Below, piece after piece: positions 18,532 to 28,250 of a stretch of DNA of 41,515 nt. This DNA comes from Candidatus Martarchaeota archaeon (lineage in GTDB: Archaea; Micrarchaeota; Micrarchaeia; Micrarchaeales; Micrarchaeaceae): the NCBI GenBank assembly GCA_023473425.1, contig JAMCYG010000023.1:1-41515 (forward strand), in the 5' to 3' direction. Positions within the stretch are counted from its first letter, which is position 1. The number at the start of each line of letters is the position of its first letter. The notes beneath the pieces are model-generated. The model was not told the origin of the DNA. It saw only the letters and a program-made list of their open reading frames with translations, and ran no database searches. The translations under genes were made by a program, and so were the position numbers.

Positions 18532-20072
18532 AGAAGAAAGCAAAGGGAGGCGGTCGCAGCAGGATAGCCATTGGCGGCAGCAAAAAAGGGGTCATGTTCA
18601 CGCTGCTGACTATAATACTTTTTGTGCTCATGCTCGCGGAGGTCATAACTTACGTCGTGCTGAATAACACATACAACCAGCAGGCCAGCGAAGCGTCGGC
18701 TATAATAGGAGCAGGCAGCATAGTAAATACACTTAGGGACGGGCTTGGCCCATTCCTTGCCACAAGCGTACAGCATGCTATAAATGTATATCTGCCAGCG
18801 GGCGCGCAGCTCCAGTACCCATTAAACTCGACTGCATCGGCTGCACTATCGTCTCTGGTGTACAACGGCATGATTAATGGCACGAGCTATCCTGGCATGA
18901 GCAATGCAACTGTGATGGCTTTTGCAAGCGCAATGGAAAAGCAGGCGAGCGCCCAGAGCAGTTCCATGAATATATACAACTCAAGCGTGAGAATATATCA
19001 GGATTCTCCAGCATACATAAACGCGACATACACCGGCCTTGCTGCAATAAACACTACCTATGGGTTCTTCACATATCCGCTGAGCATTGAGGCAGGATAT
19101 CCTGTCATGATAGCGTATGTCAACCTTACATTAGAGAATATGCAGCCCGCCCAGTCCCCTTCGCCGTTTCAGCAGATGATCACGTTCGATCCCGCGGCAT
19201 ACAACCAGTACGAGAATTCCGACTTGGGCAACATAAGATTTTACCATGGCGCAACCCCACTGTTCAGCTGGTGCGAGAGCGGTTGCAGCTCTTCAGCGCC
19301 TAGTGCCACATTCTGGGTATCTCTTCCTGGAGGCATAGCGGCAGATTCCAACACCACTATAACCATGGGGTTCATGCCGAAGAATGTGGAGTACAGCATG
19401 GCATACCAAAGTGCAGCCACAACTCCATATGCAGGCGAAGCTCCACAACTCTCGCCTTCATATGCTGAATATGACAATGGCGCAATGGTGTTCAACTTCT
19501 ATGACAATTTCAAGGGCACGAGCCTCAACACGAGCAAGTGGTCTTCATCAGGCGCTGAAACGATAGATAATGGAATAAGCATATCCCCATCGCAGGGCGG
19601 GGATATTGGGACAATCAGCACGTTTTCAAACCCGCTTGTGACTGACATGTACGCAGAGTTCGTAGGACCTGGAACCTCTAGCGGAGGTGTGCTTTCAGGC
19701 ATCTGGTTGAACAGCGGAAGCAACGGAGGAACGTATTTCGACGGATGGCATGCAGCAGTAGATTGCTTCACAGGCGGTGAATGGAACCCAAGCCAGAACT
19801 GGCCGTGCTTCTCCACGCAGCCTTCCGCGTCCACTTATTATGTATGGAGCATAGAATGGCTGCCCAGCTCGTCTGCTGACATATACTATAATTATGGCAA
19901 CGCCCTCTCGCCAACAGACTACAGCGATACGTCAACACCTGTGAATATAGAGATAACCACGCAGGGCAATGCAGTAGCTACCCTGTATGCCTATTGGGTC
20001 AGGGAGAGAGCGTATCCGCCAGGTGGGGTTATGCCTACTGTTCTTATGGGCAATTTAGTAAAAACAAAGTGA
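18522..20072 (+). CDS. Membrane-anchored DUF2341-domain protein
   Basis: N-terminal basic stretch plus TM (GVMFTLLTIILFVLMLAEVITYVVL); DUF2341-like LGNIRFYHGATPLFSWCESGCSSSAPSATFWVSLPGGIAADSNTTITMGF...YDNFKGTSLNTSKW. Confidence 0.75.
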   Translation: MALKKKAKGGGRSRIAIGGSKKGVMFTLLTIILFVLMLAEVITYVVLNNTYNQQASEASAIIGAGSIVNTLRDGLGPFLATSVQHAINVYLPAGAQLQYPLNSTASAALSSLVYNGMINGTSYPGMSNATVMAFASAMEKQASAQSSSMNIYNSSVRIYQDSPAYINATYTGLAAINTTYGFFTYPLSIEAGYPVMIAYVNLTLENMQPAQSPSPFQQMITFDPAAYNQYENSDLGNIRFYHGATPLFSWCESGCSSSAPSATFWVSLPGGIAADSNTTITMGFMPKNVEYSMAYQSAATTPYAGEAPQLSPSYAEYDNGAMVFNFYDNFKGTSLNTSKWSSSGAETIDNGISISPSQGGDIGTISTFSNPLVTDMYAEFVGPGTSSGGVLSGIWLNSGSNGGTYFDGWHAAVDCFTGGEWNPSQNWPCFSTQPSASTYYVWSIEWLPSSSADIYYNYGNALSPTDYSDTSTPVNIEITTQGNAVATLYAYWVRERAYPPGGVMPTVLMGNLVKTK

Positions 20073-20110
20073 GAAGCAGAGTATCGCAAAGCGCTGAGTA
20101 GTGCAGCAGG

Positions 20111-21106
20111 TCAGACTCCTCCGGCTATACTGGAGAACATCAGCGCTATCACGTGCCCTATCACGATGTACATTCCGATGCCTGCGGCTATGAAAAGCGG
20201 AAGGGTTCGCAAACCCTTGAGCGGCGAGCCCGAATTTATTGTCGACATTATCAGCGATGCGAATCCGGTTATTATGAATATTGCTATTATTGAGAAGGTC
20301 TGGTACTCCGAAGGAGTTATCTTGGGGGGGCTGGGCTTGAGGAATGAGACGCCAGCCGTCGGAAGCCCGCCAGGATTTGCGGCGAGTATGCCCTTCCATA
20401 CAGTGTCAGTCACCGTTATCATCTGGCTGGTGAGGCCGTATAGCAGAGGGGCTGCGATGACGCCTGCGAACGCTATGAATATGCTGTACATAAAGAGCTG
20501 CCCGGATATCTCCTTCTGGGTGGTCTGCTGGCTCCTCAGGTCCTTAGATATCTGATCGAGAAGGTCAGCCATGGCTCCACCGTACCTGAGTGCCTCGCTC
20601 ACCATTCTTAGAGAATGCTGCAGCTGGAACGACCTATACTTCTCACCAAGCTCTTTCATCGCTACCTCGAGGGTCTCCCCGCCGAATATCCTTCTGTTCA
20701 TATCCCTTATATCGTCAGAGAAGAACTTGAACTCTGGCCTCGCTGCAAGAAGCAGCGAGCGGTCGAGCGCTATGCCGCTTCTCAGGTTCGCGCTTGCTAT
20801 CTGGAAGTAGTCCGGCAACATCACTTCCATCCTGCTCTTCCTGCCATCTATCATGTACTCCAGGATCATGAATATTATGCCTATGAAAAGCCCTGCTGCG
20901 CCTATTCCTGAAAGCACGTCTATCGCTGGGCTTAAGTGGGCCTTCAGGAACATGGTGAGCGAGACGAGCACTATTATCAGGAACGCTCCTGTTATCGCTA
21001 TGCCCAGAACCTTGTTCAGATCGATTTTCACGCCTGCGAGATCCAGCTCCTTGGAAATCTTCCTTGACAGGTTTCTCGATACAAGCATCTCAAATCTTAT
21101 TGCCAT
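20111..21106 (-). CDS. TadC/FlaJ/GspF-like membrane platform protein (second copy)
   Basis: T2SSF-like MLPDYFQIASANLRSGIALDRSLLLAARPEFKFFSDDIRDMNRRIFGGETLEVAMKELGEKY and several TM helices. Confidence 0.85.
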   Translation of the reverse strand: MAIRFEMLVSRNLSRKISKELDLAGVKIDLNKVLGIAITGAFLIIVLVSLTMFLKAHLSPAIDVLSGIGAAGLFIGIIFMILEYMIDGRKSRMEVMLPDYFQIASANLRSGIALDRSLLLAARPEFKFFSDDIRDMNRRIFGGETLEVAMKELGEKYRSFQLQHSLRMVSEALRYGGAMADLLDQISKDLRSQQTTQKEISGQLFMYSIFIAFAGVIAAPLLYGLTSQMITVTDTVWKGILAANPGGLPTAGVSFLKPSPPKITPSEYQTFSIIAIFIITGFASLIMSTINSGSPLKGLRTLPLFIAAGIGMYIVIGHVIALMFSSIAGGV

Positions 21107-21110
21107 AGTA

Positions 21111-22286
21111 TCACATTGTGAAGACCGGTCTAGAAGACCTTATTATGTTAAGAAATATCACTTGCAGGAACAATATTGCCACGAGAGCGCCGTACAATAG
21201 CTGGGGAGTTATCGTGAAAAGAGAGATGAATGTCGTAAGTATAGTAGCTACAGCTATGCCCATGCTAGGAAGTATTACGCCGAACAGCATGTAGAACATT
21301 GCCAGCGCGTTCAGCCTCTGCCCATACCTCCTGAGCTCTATAATTCTTTCCTGCGACAGCTGATCTATTGCAGACTGCAGCGCCGATATAACATCCGAGC
21401 CTGACTTTATGCTTACGCTTGCCTGAAGCATAACCCTTCTGAACGAGGAACTGCCGGTCTCGGCTATTGCCCGATCTATAGCATCGCCGAGAGGTATTCC
21501 GACCTGCACCATTTCCACTATGCGCTTGAATTCGGCGCTTGCGTCGCCGTAGCCGGTGCTGACTGATGTTATCGCATTGTACAGAGGCATGCCGGATCTC
21601 AATGATATTATTATGTCTCGCACAGCAAAAAGTATGTCGCGCTCCACGCCCTTTCCGGTCTTACGGCCCCTCTGCGCGGGATAGTTCAGGAACATGCCGA
21701 ACATCATCCTGTATACAGCTATCGCGACAAGTGCGCCAAGAAGCAGTTCAATAGGCATGCTAATTGAGGTTTTCTGCAGCACTATGATTATCATGGCGCC
21801 TACGAGCACGCCCATCATTATTGAGGAGAGGAGCATGCGCCTTATGAAGTCCGTTGCAGATTCCTTGACGCCCCTTGCGGTGAGTGCATCCTCCAGTTTG
21901 GGGTGCTTGAACGCTACGCTCTGTATGTAATTGTGCAGGAATCCGCGCTTCGGTCTCTGCTGCGATGCTGCCCTCTGCTGCATCGTAGGCTTTTGAGGCT
22001 GCTGAGCGGTTGGATTGGGCTGCTGAGAAGACCGCTGCGCCTGTGTACTGCCCTGCTGCGTCGGCTGCTGCGGCTGCTGTGCCGGTATAGCGGTGGAGCT
22101 CGTGGACGCGGAAGGCCTGTTTATCAGCTCTGAAGGTGATGTCGGCTGCTTCGCGGCTTTCTGGGAACCGCCGAAGAGCCCTTTCTTGGGCTTGGGCTGA
22201 AGCTCTATCTTCCTGCCGTCCACCTCTATTATTCTAGGACTGCCTTTTTTCTTAAATGGGTTAAAATTAAGAGGCATTGGAACCAA
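21111..22286 (-). CDS. TadC/FlaJ/GspF-like membrane platform protein with Q/P-rich N-terminal linker
   Basis: VERDILFAVRDIIISLRSGMPLYNAITSVSTGYGDASAEFKRIVEMVQVGIPLGDAIDRAIAETGSSSFRRVMLQASVSIKSGSDVISALQ; N-terminal AQQPQQPTQQGSTQAQRSSQQPNPTAQQPQKPTMQQ. Confidence 0.85.
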   Translation of the reverse strand: MVPMPLNFNPFKKKGSPRIIEVDGRKIELQPKPKKGLFGGSQKAAKQPTSPSELINRPSASTSSTAIPAQQPQQPTQQGSTQAQRSSQQPNPTAQQPQKPTMQQRAASQQRPKRGFLHNYIQSVAFKHPKLEDALTARGVKESATDFIRRMLLSSIMMGVLVGAMIIIVLQKTSISMPIELLLGALVAIAVYRMMFGMFLNYPAQRGRKTGKGVERDILFAVRDIIISLRSGMPLYNAITSVSTGYGDASAEFKRIVEMVQVGIPLGDAIDRAIAETGSSSFRRVMLQASVSIKSGSDVISALQSAIDQLSQERIIELRRYGQRLNALAMFYMLFGVILPSMGIAVATILTTFISLFTITPQLLYGALVAILFLQVIFLNIIRSSRPVFTM

Positions 22287-22920
22287 CCGGCTTTTGCTTC
22301 AGTGCGCTTATCGCGTCGACAAGCCTCTGATCCCTGAGGTTCCACATCGACTGCTCAAGCGAGTTGAGCTTCTTCTTTTCCTTCACAACCTGTTTCCTCT
22401 GCAATTCTATGAAATAGTACAGCCCATAGACCTCTTGTTTTACTATGTCAAGATGTTCCTGGTCCAGAACACCCTCGCTTATGCTTTCTATTATTCTCTC
22501 CAGCTCAGACACCTGATCAGGAAGTGAGAGATTTGGTAGCACGAGGTCCTTCAGGTTGACCTTCTTCACCTTGATGCCCTTGAGGGCTACTGGCGTAGAA
22601 GGCACTTGGAGGTCGGCCTGCGGCGCTCCAATTTCCGGGGATACGGCCTTTTCAACCTGCTCCTCGAATGGTGACTTGGCGCCACGTACCTCCTGCTGCT
22701 GTTGCCCTGGCTTCTGCGCTCCAAATATTGCTCTCTTGGATTCCGCGCCCTCAATTTTTGTCAGCAAGTCGTCGTATTTGGCCTTCTGCGGCTGCTCTGA
22801 TGAAAAAAGACCTGAAACGTCTATCTTTATCGCGGCGCGCTCCAAAGCGGAGCTGGCTGCGTCTATGTCGCTGACCGTCTTGGCCATTTCTTCATAGTCC
22901 GGCTGTTTTTCCAGCGGCAT
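22267..22920 (-). CDS. Unknown protein in secretion operon
   Basis: MPLEKQPDYEEMAKTVSDIDAASSALERA...; C-terminal helical domain DQVSELERIIESISEGVLDQEHLDIVKQEVYGLYYFIELQRKQVVKEKKKLNSLEQSMWNLRDQRLVDAISALKQK. Start at 22920 sits at the ATPase stop. Confidence 0.7.
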   Translation of the reverse strand: MPLEKQPDYEEMAKTVSDIDAASSALERAAIKIDVSGLFSSEQPQKAKYDDLLTKIEGAESKRAIFGAQKPGQQQQEVRGAKSPFEEQVEKAVSPEIGAPQADLQVPSTPVALKGIKVKKVNLKDLVLPNLSLPDQVSELERIIESISEGVLDQEHLDIVKQEVYGLYYFIELQRKQVVKEKKKLNSLEQSMWNLRDQRLVDAISALKQKPVGSNAS

Positions 22921-22924
22921 AGCA

Positions 22925-24469
22925 TCACTTGAAAATATCCATTGAGAACTTGACATTGTTTTCTGCTATATCGAGAACCTTGCTCTTGTTCCTGTAGTAG
23001 TTGGCTACGACGAACCCTGCATCGTCAACAGAGATTACGTCGTTCGAAACCATCCATTTCAGCACCTTCGACTTCTCATCTATCTCGCTCTGTATGTCGG
23101 ATGTAGAGAGTCCGGAGTACATGTTGAGCACTTCCGACAGCCTGGTCATGGCACTTATCTGCACCAGTTCATCAGTGTTCATGTTCCACCTGTACAGTAC
23201 GTTCGCATCGCCGTTCTGCAATATTTCCGAATATTCGAGTATTCTTCTTATACCTCTAGCCCTGTGCCTGAAGTTGACTATTATCCCTCCAAGCGAGTTC
23301 AGCGTTATCTTAGGCACACCTATAGGCGGGTTAGTCATCCTTATGACGGCATCCTGGGCATTGTCAGCGTGCAGTGTGCCGTAGACTGCATGCCCTGTAT
23401 GTATGGCTTCAAATAGCGTCTCGGCATCCTCCTTCACCCTTATCTCCCCTACCAGCATTATGTCTGGCCTCTGCCTAAGTGCATTGACCATCAGGTCGTG
23501 CAGTGTAACCTCACCCTTGCCCTCGGGATTTGGCTGCCTGGTAACCATCGCGATCCACTGCAGGAAATTAGGAAGGGAGAGTTCCCTCGTCTCTTCTACA
23601 CTTATTATTCGCCTAGTTGGAGGATAAAATATGCTCGAGGCGTTAAGGAAGCTCGTCTTTCCGGATGCGGTTCCGCCAGCTATCAGCAGGCTTATCTCAT
23701 TCTCTATAGCAAGCCATATCTGCGCAGCCACGCCTAAATCTATGGTCTTGTTCTTTATCATTGCCGGCATTGTCCAAGGGTTCTTTGCGAACTTCCTTAT
23801 TGTGATGGTGTTGCCCACGTGAGATATAGGGTATAATGTCGCATTAACCCTGGAGCCATCAGCGAGCTCTGCATCCATAAGCGGCTGCAGGTTGTTTATC
23901 TCCCTGCCTACCCTTCTCCCCATTCGCTCGCTCTGGTCGTATATCTCGCTGTCGCTCTGCGGCTTTATGTCGGTCTTGCACCATCCGACCGTCTTGTGGA
24001 ACACCCAAATGAAATCTCTGGCTCCGTTTATCGCTACCTCTTCAAGGTTATCATCAGCAAGTGGTATCTCGAGTTCGCCGTAGCCGAGCATCATGTTGAT
24101 TATGTAGGCAGTGAGCAGCTTCCTGGTGTCCTGCCCCAGTCCCGGAAGGTGCTTGTCTATCAGTATGCCGCTCGCTTCTATGTACCTAGTATTCAGTTCT
24201 TTTTCATAATCCTGATCGTCCACCCTCGACGGGTCTATCGGGACCATGTTGAGGAGGTCGGACCTCAGGGACATTATGAGAAGCTTTGTTGCGTCGCTTA
24301 TGCCTGTGGTCTTAGTCATATATCTCGGCACGAACTCGTCAGTGTTAATTATCTTTACGTCTACTGCCATTCCATGAACGTCGAGAGTATAACTAGCCAA
24401 TATATTGCCTTCGGAACTGGCAGACCTAACGCCTTCGCCATCATTCTGGTTCGTCTCCTTTTCAGACAT
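22925..24469 (-). CDS. GspE/TadA/VirB11-type secretion ATPase
   Basis: Walker A LLIAGGTASGKTSFLNA, Asp/His-box region ISVEETRELSLPNFLQWIAMVTRQPN, Walker B DIMLVGEIRVKEDAETLFEAIHTGHAVYGTLHADNAQDAVIRM. Confidence 0.93.
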   Translation of the reverse strand: MSEKETNQNDGEGVRSASSEGNILASYTLDVHGMAVDVKIINTDEFVPRYMTKTTGISDATKLLIMSLRSDLLNMVPIDPSRVDDQDYEKELNTRYIEASGILIDKHLPGLGQDTRKLLTAYIINMMLGYGELEIPLADDNLEEVAINGARDFIWVFHKTVGWCKTDIKPQSDSEIYDQSERMGRRVGREINNLQPLMDAELADGSRVNATLYPISHVGNTITIRKFAKNPWTMPAMIKNKTIDLGVAAQIWLAIENEISLLIAGGTASGKTSFLNASSIFYPPTRRIISVEETRELSLPNFLQWIAMVTRQPNPEGKGEVTLHDLMVNALRQRPDIMLVGEIRVKEDAETLFEAIHTGHAVYGTLHADNAQDAVIRMTNPPIGVPKITLNSLGGIIVNFRHRARGIRRILEYSEILQNGDANVLYRWNMNTDELVQISAMTRLSEVLNMYSGLSTSDIQSEIDEKSKVLKWMVSNDVISVDDAGFVVANYYRNKSKVLDIAENNVKFSMDIFK

Positions 24470-24480
24470 CGTTCAGCGCC

Positions 24481-25920
24481 TCATTTCTTCTTCTGACCTT
24501 TATTAACAGTGGCATCTGGCTTGCCTTTGCCCTTGGGCTGCTGTTGGTCCTGATCCTGGACCTGCGAAAGGGCCGCTCCGCCGCTGACATCCTTCTTCTG
24601 GAGGGCGTCATTGTCCTCAAGCATCTCGCCAGCATTCTTCAACCCAGAGGCAGCCTTGGATATTGAGGACTCCACTTCAGATATCTTCTTATCAGAATCC
24701 GCAGCTTTGTCGCGTATCTCGTTCGCGAGCGTGAGTTCATCATCGGCATCCATGCCCTTAGAATCCAGGACTGCGTTCACATCACCTATCAACCTCTCTG
24801 TGATGGATTCCAGTTCCTTGATTATTTCCGCGGATGTCGATAGATTGAGGCTAACGCTATGCATCTGCTCATCGAACGCGCCCACGACCCCGTAGCCTTC
24901 CTTCACGGCCTTCATCGTTGCATCTACCTCCTTCAGCTTGTCGTGAATCAGCCTGTTCGCGTTGTCGGCCTCTTTCCTGAATTTATTGTATGAGTCAGCA
25001 AACATATCGCGCTTCTTGACTATGGATCCGCGGTCCTTTTCGAGCTCATTTCTAAAATTCTTGTACATGTCAGAGAACCCTTTGGCGGTGTGCAGTTGGT
25101 CGCGTGCACTTCTCTCCACTTCGTCCAGGTTCTTGCGCTCAATGAGCAGCTTCTCAGTAAGCGATTTGCTGTCCTGCTCTATGGAGCTCTCGAGTTCGCG
25201 GAGCTGCGACTCCACACTCTTCCTTATCGCCTGCACCATGTTGTCCTTGTTCCTCCTCATTTCGTCTATTTGCTTCTCTAAGCTGTCTATCCTGCTCTTG
25301 AACTCACTCGCCTCTGGAAGCTTCAGCTCGTTTCCTGATTCGGCGCTCTTGTTGAGGAATGCCTGTATCTTTCTGTCCATCGCATCTATCTCGCTGACGG
25401 ACTTCTCATAATCAGAAGTTATGCTCTTGTATGATGCTTCTATGTCTCTGGCATGCTTCTCAACACCATCATAAATGGAATTTATCTCAGCCAGGCGCTT
25501 GTGCACGTCCGGAAGAGCCTTCCTGTAAAGCTCGTCCACCGCGCTGAACTGCACCTTCAGCTTTGAGAGAGAGTCCGATAGGTTGCCAAGCTTTATAGTC
25601 TGCGTGGTAAGCAGGTTCCTCGCGTTGTTCATCTCCACCTCTGCCTTCTGCTTCATGAGCTGCTCTGAAGCAGTGCGGCCCTCTGGGAGCTCCATGAACA
25701 TACGCCCCACTTCATATGATATCTTTATCAACTTGCCCTCTTCGAGTACCTTGGCCCATCCTTCGATAACATTCGGGCTGGTGTTGAGCTCAGCTGACGC
25801 CCTATTGAGGTCTATCCTGCCCTTCTTCTTTATAAGGTCAAGAAGTGAGTCTATAGTAGTCTTGGTTTCAGCGGTTGGCGCCCTACCTTCGTCTGAGGGC
25901 TTGTACTGGGTCATGGCCAC
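24481..25920 (-). CDS. N-terminal winged-helix plus long coiled-coil protein
   Basis: KTTIDSLLDLIKKKGRIDLNRASAELNTSPNVIEGWAKVLEEGKLIKISYEVGRMFMELPE (wHTH-like) followed by ~350 aa of heptad-like charged helix; Q/K-rich tail. Confidence 0.75.
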   Translation of the reverse strand: MAMTQYKPSDEGRAPTAETKTTIDSLLDLIKKKGRIDLNRASAELNTSPNVIEGWAKVLEEGKLIKISYEVGRMFMELPEGRTASEQLMKQKAEVEMNNARNLLTTQTIKLGNLSDSLSKLKVQFSAVDELYRKALPDVHKRLAEINSIYDGVEKHARDIEASYKSITSDYEKSVSEIDAMDRKIQAFLNKSAESGNELKLPEASEFKSRIDSLEKQIDEMRRNKDNMVQAIRKSVESQLRELESSIEQDSKSLTEKLLIERKNLDEVERSARDQLHTAKGFSDMYKNFRNELEKDRGSIVKKRDMFADSYNKFRKEADNANRLIHDKLKEVDATMKAVKEGYGVVGAFDEQMHSVSLNLSTSAEIIKELESITERLIGDVNAVLDSKGMDADDELTLANEIRDKAADSDKKISEVESSISKAASGLKNAGEMLEDNDALQKKDVSGGAALSQVQDQDQQQPKGKGKPDATVNKGQKKK

Positions 25921-25978
25921 ACAGTCTTAATTGACAATAAACGCTTAAATACCTTCACGATTGCTACGACTGAAAAGG

Positions 25979-26704
25979 TCAAAACATCCTCCTGTAGAAC
26001 AGGGAGAGCATCGCAGCTATTATTATCATGAATATTATGCTGCTGATTGGTATAAGCCTGGTGAAGAGTATCAGTACGAATATTGTGCCCATTGTTGCCG
26101 CATATACGCCAGGATTCCAGGCGAGCACCTTGCTGCCATCAAGTGGAAATATTGGCAGCATGTTGAAGAAAGCGAGAAGTATGCTTATGAACATTATGAA
26201 GTCAAGGGCGAAGCCCATGTAGCTCTGCGCTGCGGGATGGAGAAGTATAAGGGCTGCAGCGAACACAGCGAACACAGCGAAGTTGGTGAGCGGACCGGCA
26301 AGCGAAACAATGCCGTTCTCCCTTTTCGTGAATGAATTCGTATAGATGACAGTTGCGCCAGGTATGCCTAGAAGGAAACCGAAAAGGCTCGTGATAAGGG
26401 TTATGGCAAGACCATTGGTCGATGTCCTGAAGGCGGCGAATGCACCGAAGCGCTGGGCCGCAAACTTGTGCATCAACTCATGAAGCACGAAACTTAGCGA
26501 CACGCCAATGAACGATATTGGGAGCAGCTCTATGATGAGCTGGGCCGCTCTGGATGTACTTCCAGCTATGCCAAATATCCCTCCAGAAAGGGTAATGGTG
26601 AACGCGAGCGTGAGAACCGCATCAGCGAGCAGTATGTCCTTTATCTCAAGCGCATGGCTCACATTGTACCTTGCTTCCATAGCTAACACATCCGCACTTA
26701 GCAT
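25979..26704 (-). CDS. Peptidase M50 / site-2-protease family membrane metalloprotease
   Basis: SLSFVLHELMHKFAAQRFGAFAAFR (HExxH) and FFNMLPIFPLDGSKVLAW (NxxPxxxLDG), multiple TMs. Confidence 0.88.
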   Translation of the reverse strand: MLSADVLAMEARYNVSHALEIKDILLADAVLTLAFTITLSGGIFGIAGSTSRAAQLIIELLPISFIGVSLSFVLHELMHKFAAQRFGAFAAFRTSTNGLAITLITSLFGFLLGIPGATVIYTNSFTKRENGIVSLAGPLTNFAVFAVFAAALILLHPAAQSYMGFALDFIMFISILLAFFNMLPIFPLDGSKVLAWNPGVYAATMGTIFVLILFTRLIPISSIIFMIIIAAMLSLFYRRMF

Positions 26705-26759
26705 TTATAAAACGTTTGGACAATATATATCTTGCCGGGCATATCCGGCATCGATTTGT

Positions 26760-26832
26760 AGCTCCATCGTCTAGTGGTCAAGGACGTCAGGCTCTGGACC
26801 TGAAAACCCCAGTTCGAATCTGGGTGGAGCTA
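26760..26832 (+). tRNA. tRNA-Gln(CTG)
   Basis: Acceptor agctcca/tggagct (A1-U72), anticodon stem tcagg/cctga with loop ctctgga, T-arm cccag-ttcgaat-ctggg, discriminator A. Confidence 0.92.
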
Positions 26833-27022
26833 ATACTAGCGGCCGCGTGCATAAAATTATATGCTTGAGTATATATACGGATTGCACTATGTAAGAGTGG
26901 CAGCATACGCTTATCGTGTAGCCATGATTTATTTATGCGTTGCTCAAAAGCAATAAATTAGCTACAGATGTATAGGAGCCAGTAGTGATTATACGAAAGG
27001 GAAAGCCATTTTCAGCCTTGGA

Positions 27023-27457
27023 GTGTTCGCATGCGTGTTCAGCGAGGATTATTCGAAGATTCTCTTGTTATACAGGAATGCTGAAAAGAGAAAGAAGGGC
27101 GGCGCAGATTGGGGCAATGTAGGTGGTGCGGTAGAAGCGGATGAGACTTCGGCGCAGGCCTGCTCCAGGGAAATAATGGAAGAGATAGGCGTCGACATAC
27201 GCGCAGACACCCTGAAGCTCATATGCGTAAGGGAGGAGCTCAACTTTAAGCAGAACGTGCTTGGAGTGCAATTCATATACGCGACCACAATATCAGTTGA
27301 TACAAAGATAAGGCTAAATGCTAAAGCCCCAACGCTTGAATCAGAGAGGTATGAATGGTTTGACGTCTCTAAGCTTCCAGACAGCATGCTGGATTCCAAA
27401 GAGGACATAGCCAGGTGGAGGGATGCTGCGCAAAGAAATGGCATGCAGCCGTGCTGA
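27023..27457 (+). CDS. NUDIX hydrolase
   Basis: Nudix box GGAVEADETSAQACSREIMEEIGV fits GX5EX7REUXEEXGU. GTG start. Confidence 0.88.
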   Translation: MFACVFSEDYSKILLLYRNAEKRKKGGADWGNVGGAVEADETSAQACSREIMEEIGVDIRADTLKLICVREELNFKQNVLGVQFIYATTISVDTKIRLNAKAPTLESERYEWFDVSKLPDSMLDSKEDIARWRDAAQRNGMQPC

Positions 27458-27545
27458 ATGCCCGAGTGCCACGAAAGCCATTTTATGCAGCATCTGCGTA
27501 GCAACCTGAAGATGCGCCTGAAGTTGACGGGAAAGATACAGAGCC

Positions 27546-28076
27546 TCACAGTTTGTAGTGCTCCTTTATCATCCTTGCTGCTTTATTTGGAGGTACGGAC
27601 GTGTTGTCTATGGAAAAGCTCTCGTAGCCATCGACAGTAGAATGAAGGTCGTACTTCTTTTCCAGCCTTGCAAGTGTCGATGCTGACCTTATCTTGCTGA
27701 ACCGCATTCTAGACTTTGAAATCAGGCGTTTTTTAAGTTCGTCACTGGAACAATACAGCCGTACGAAGAATACCTTGCTGCCGTGTTTCTCTACCGTTTT
27801 CGTTAGTATTTTTAGGTACCCATCGTCTGCGCCTTTTGCATACACGAACGTTGCAACCATTCCTGGAAGGCTTGACGCAGCTGCGGCATCAAGCATTTCC
27901 AACCTGTATCTGTTTATTAGACGATTGAACTCCTTGGTGCCGTAATCGAAAATAGGCAGCACGGCTTCTATGGCCAGATGGTTATGGTAGAGTTTGTAGC
28001 CAGTAAGTCTGGCAAGCGCTGTGGCTACTGCAAGCTTTCCTACGCCAGGCGGACCGTAGATGAAAATGACCTTCAT
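27546..28076 (-). CDS. P-loop kinase-like/AAA_33 protein
   Basis: MKVIFIYGPPGVGKLAVATALARLTGYKLYHNH: Walker A GPPGVGK. Confidence 0.75.
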   Translation of the reverse strand: MKVIFIYGPPGVGKLAVATALARLTGYKLYHNHLAIEAVLPIFDYGTKEFNRLINRYRLEMLDAAAASSLPGMVATFVYAKGADDGYLKILTKTVEKHGSKVFFVRLYCSSDELKKRLISKSRMRFSKIRSASTLARLEKKYDLHSTVDGYESFSIDNTSVPPNKAARMIKEHYKL

Positions 28077-28250
28077 TTCTACCTGTAGTCTTTAAATACA
28101 AATAAGGTTTTTATCGCTGCTGTACAGGTTGAGCCAGAAGCGTCTTTTTAGGGCATTTTGCATATGGTGCTGACGCATCTTGCATATCTCCGCTGCGGTA
28201 TGGTTTTTTATATTCATAATGCGTGGTTAATTAGACGAGGTAGGAGAGAG

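Noticed and set aside
22001-22130. ctgctgcggctgctg-type low-complexity tract as a possible satellite or CRISPR-like repeat
   Set aside because: Irregular units; it simply encodes the Q/P-rich linker of the TadC-like protein.
26255-26285. Short 9-bp tandem repeat agcgaacac
   Set aside because: In frame within a TM segment (VFAVFAA) of the M50 protease; only about 2.5 units.
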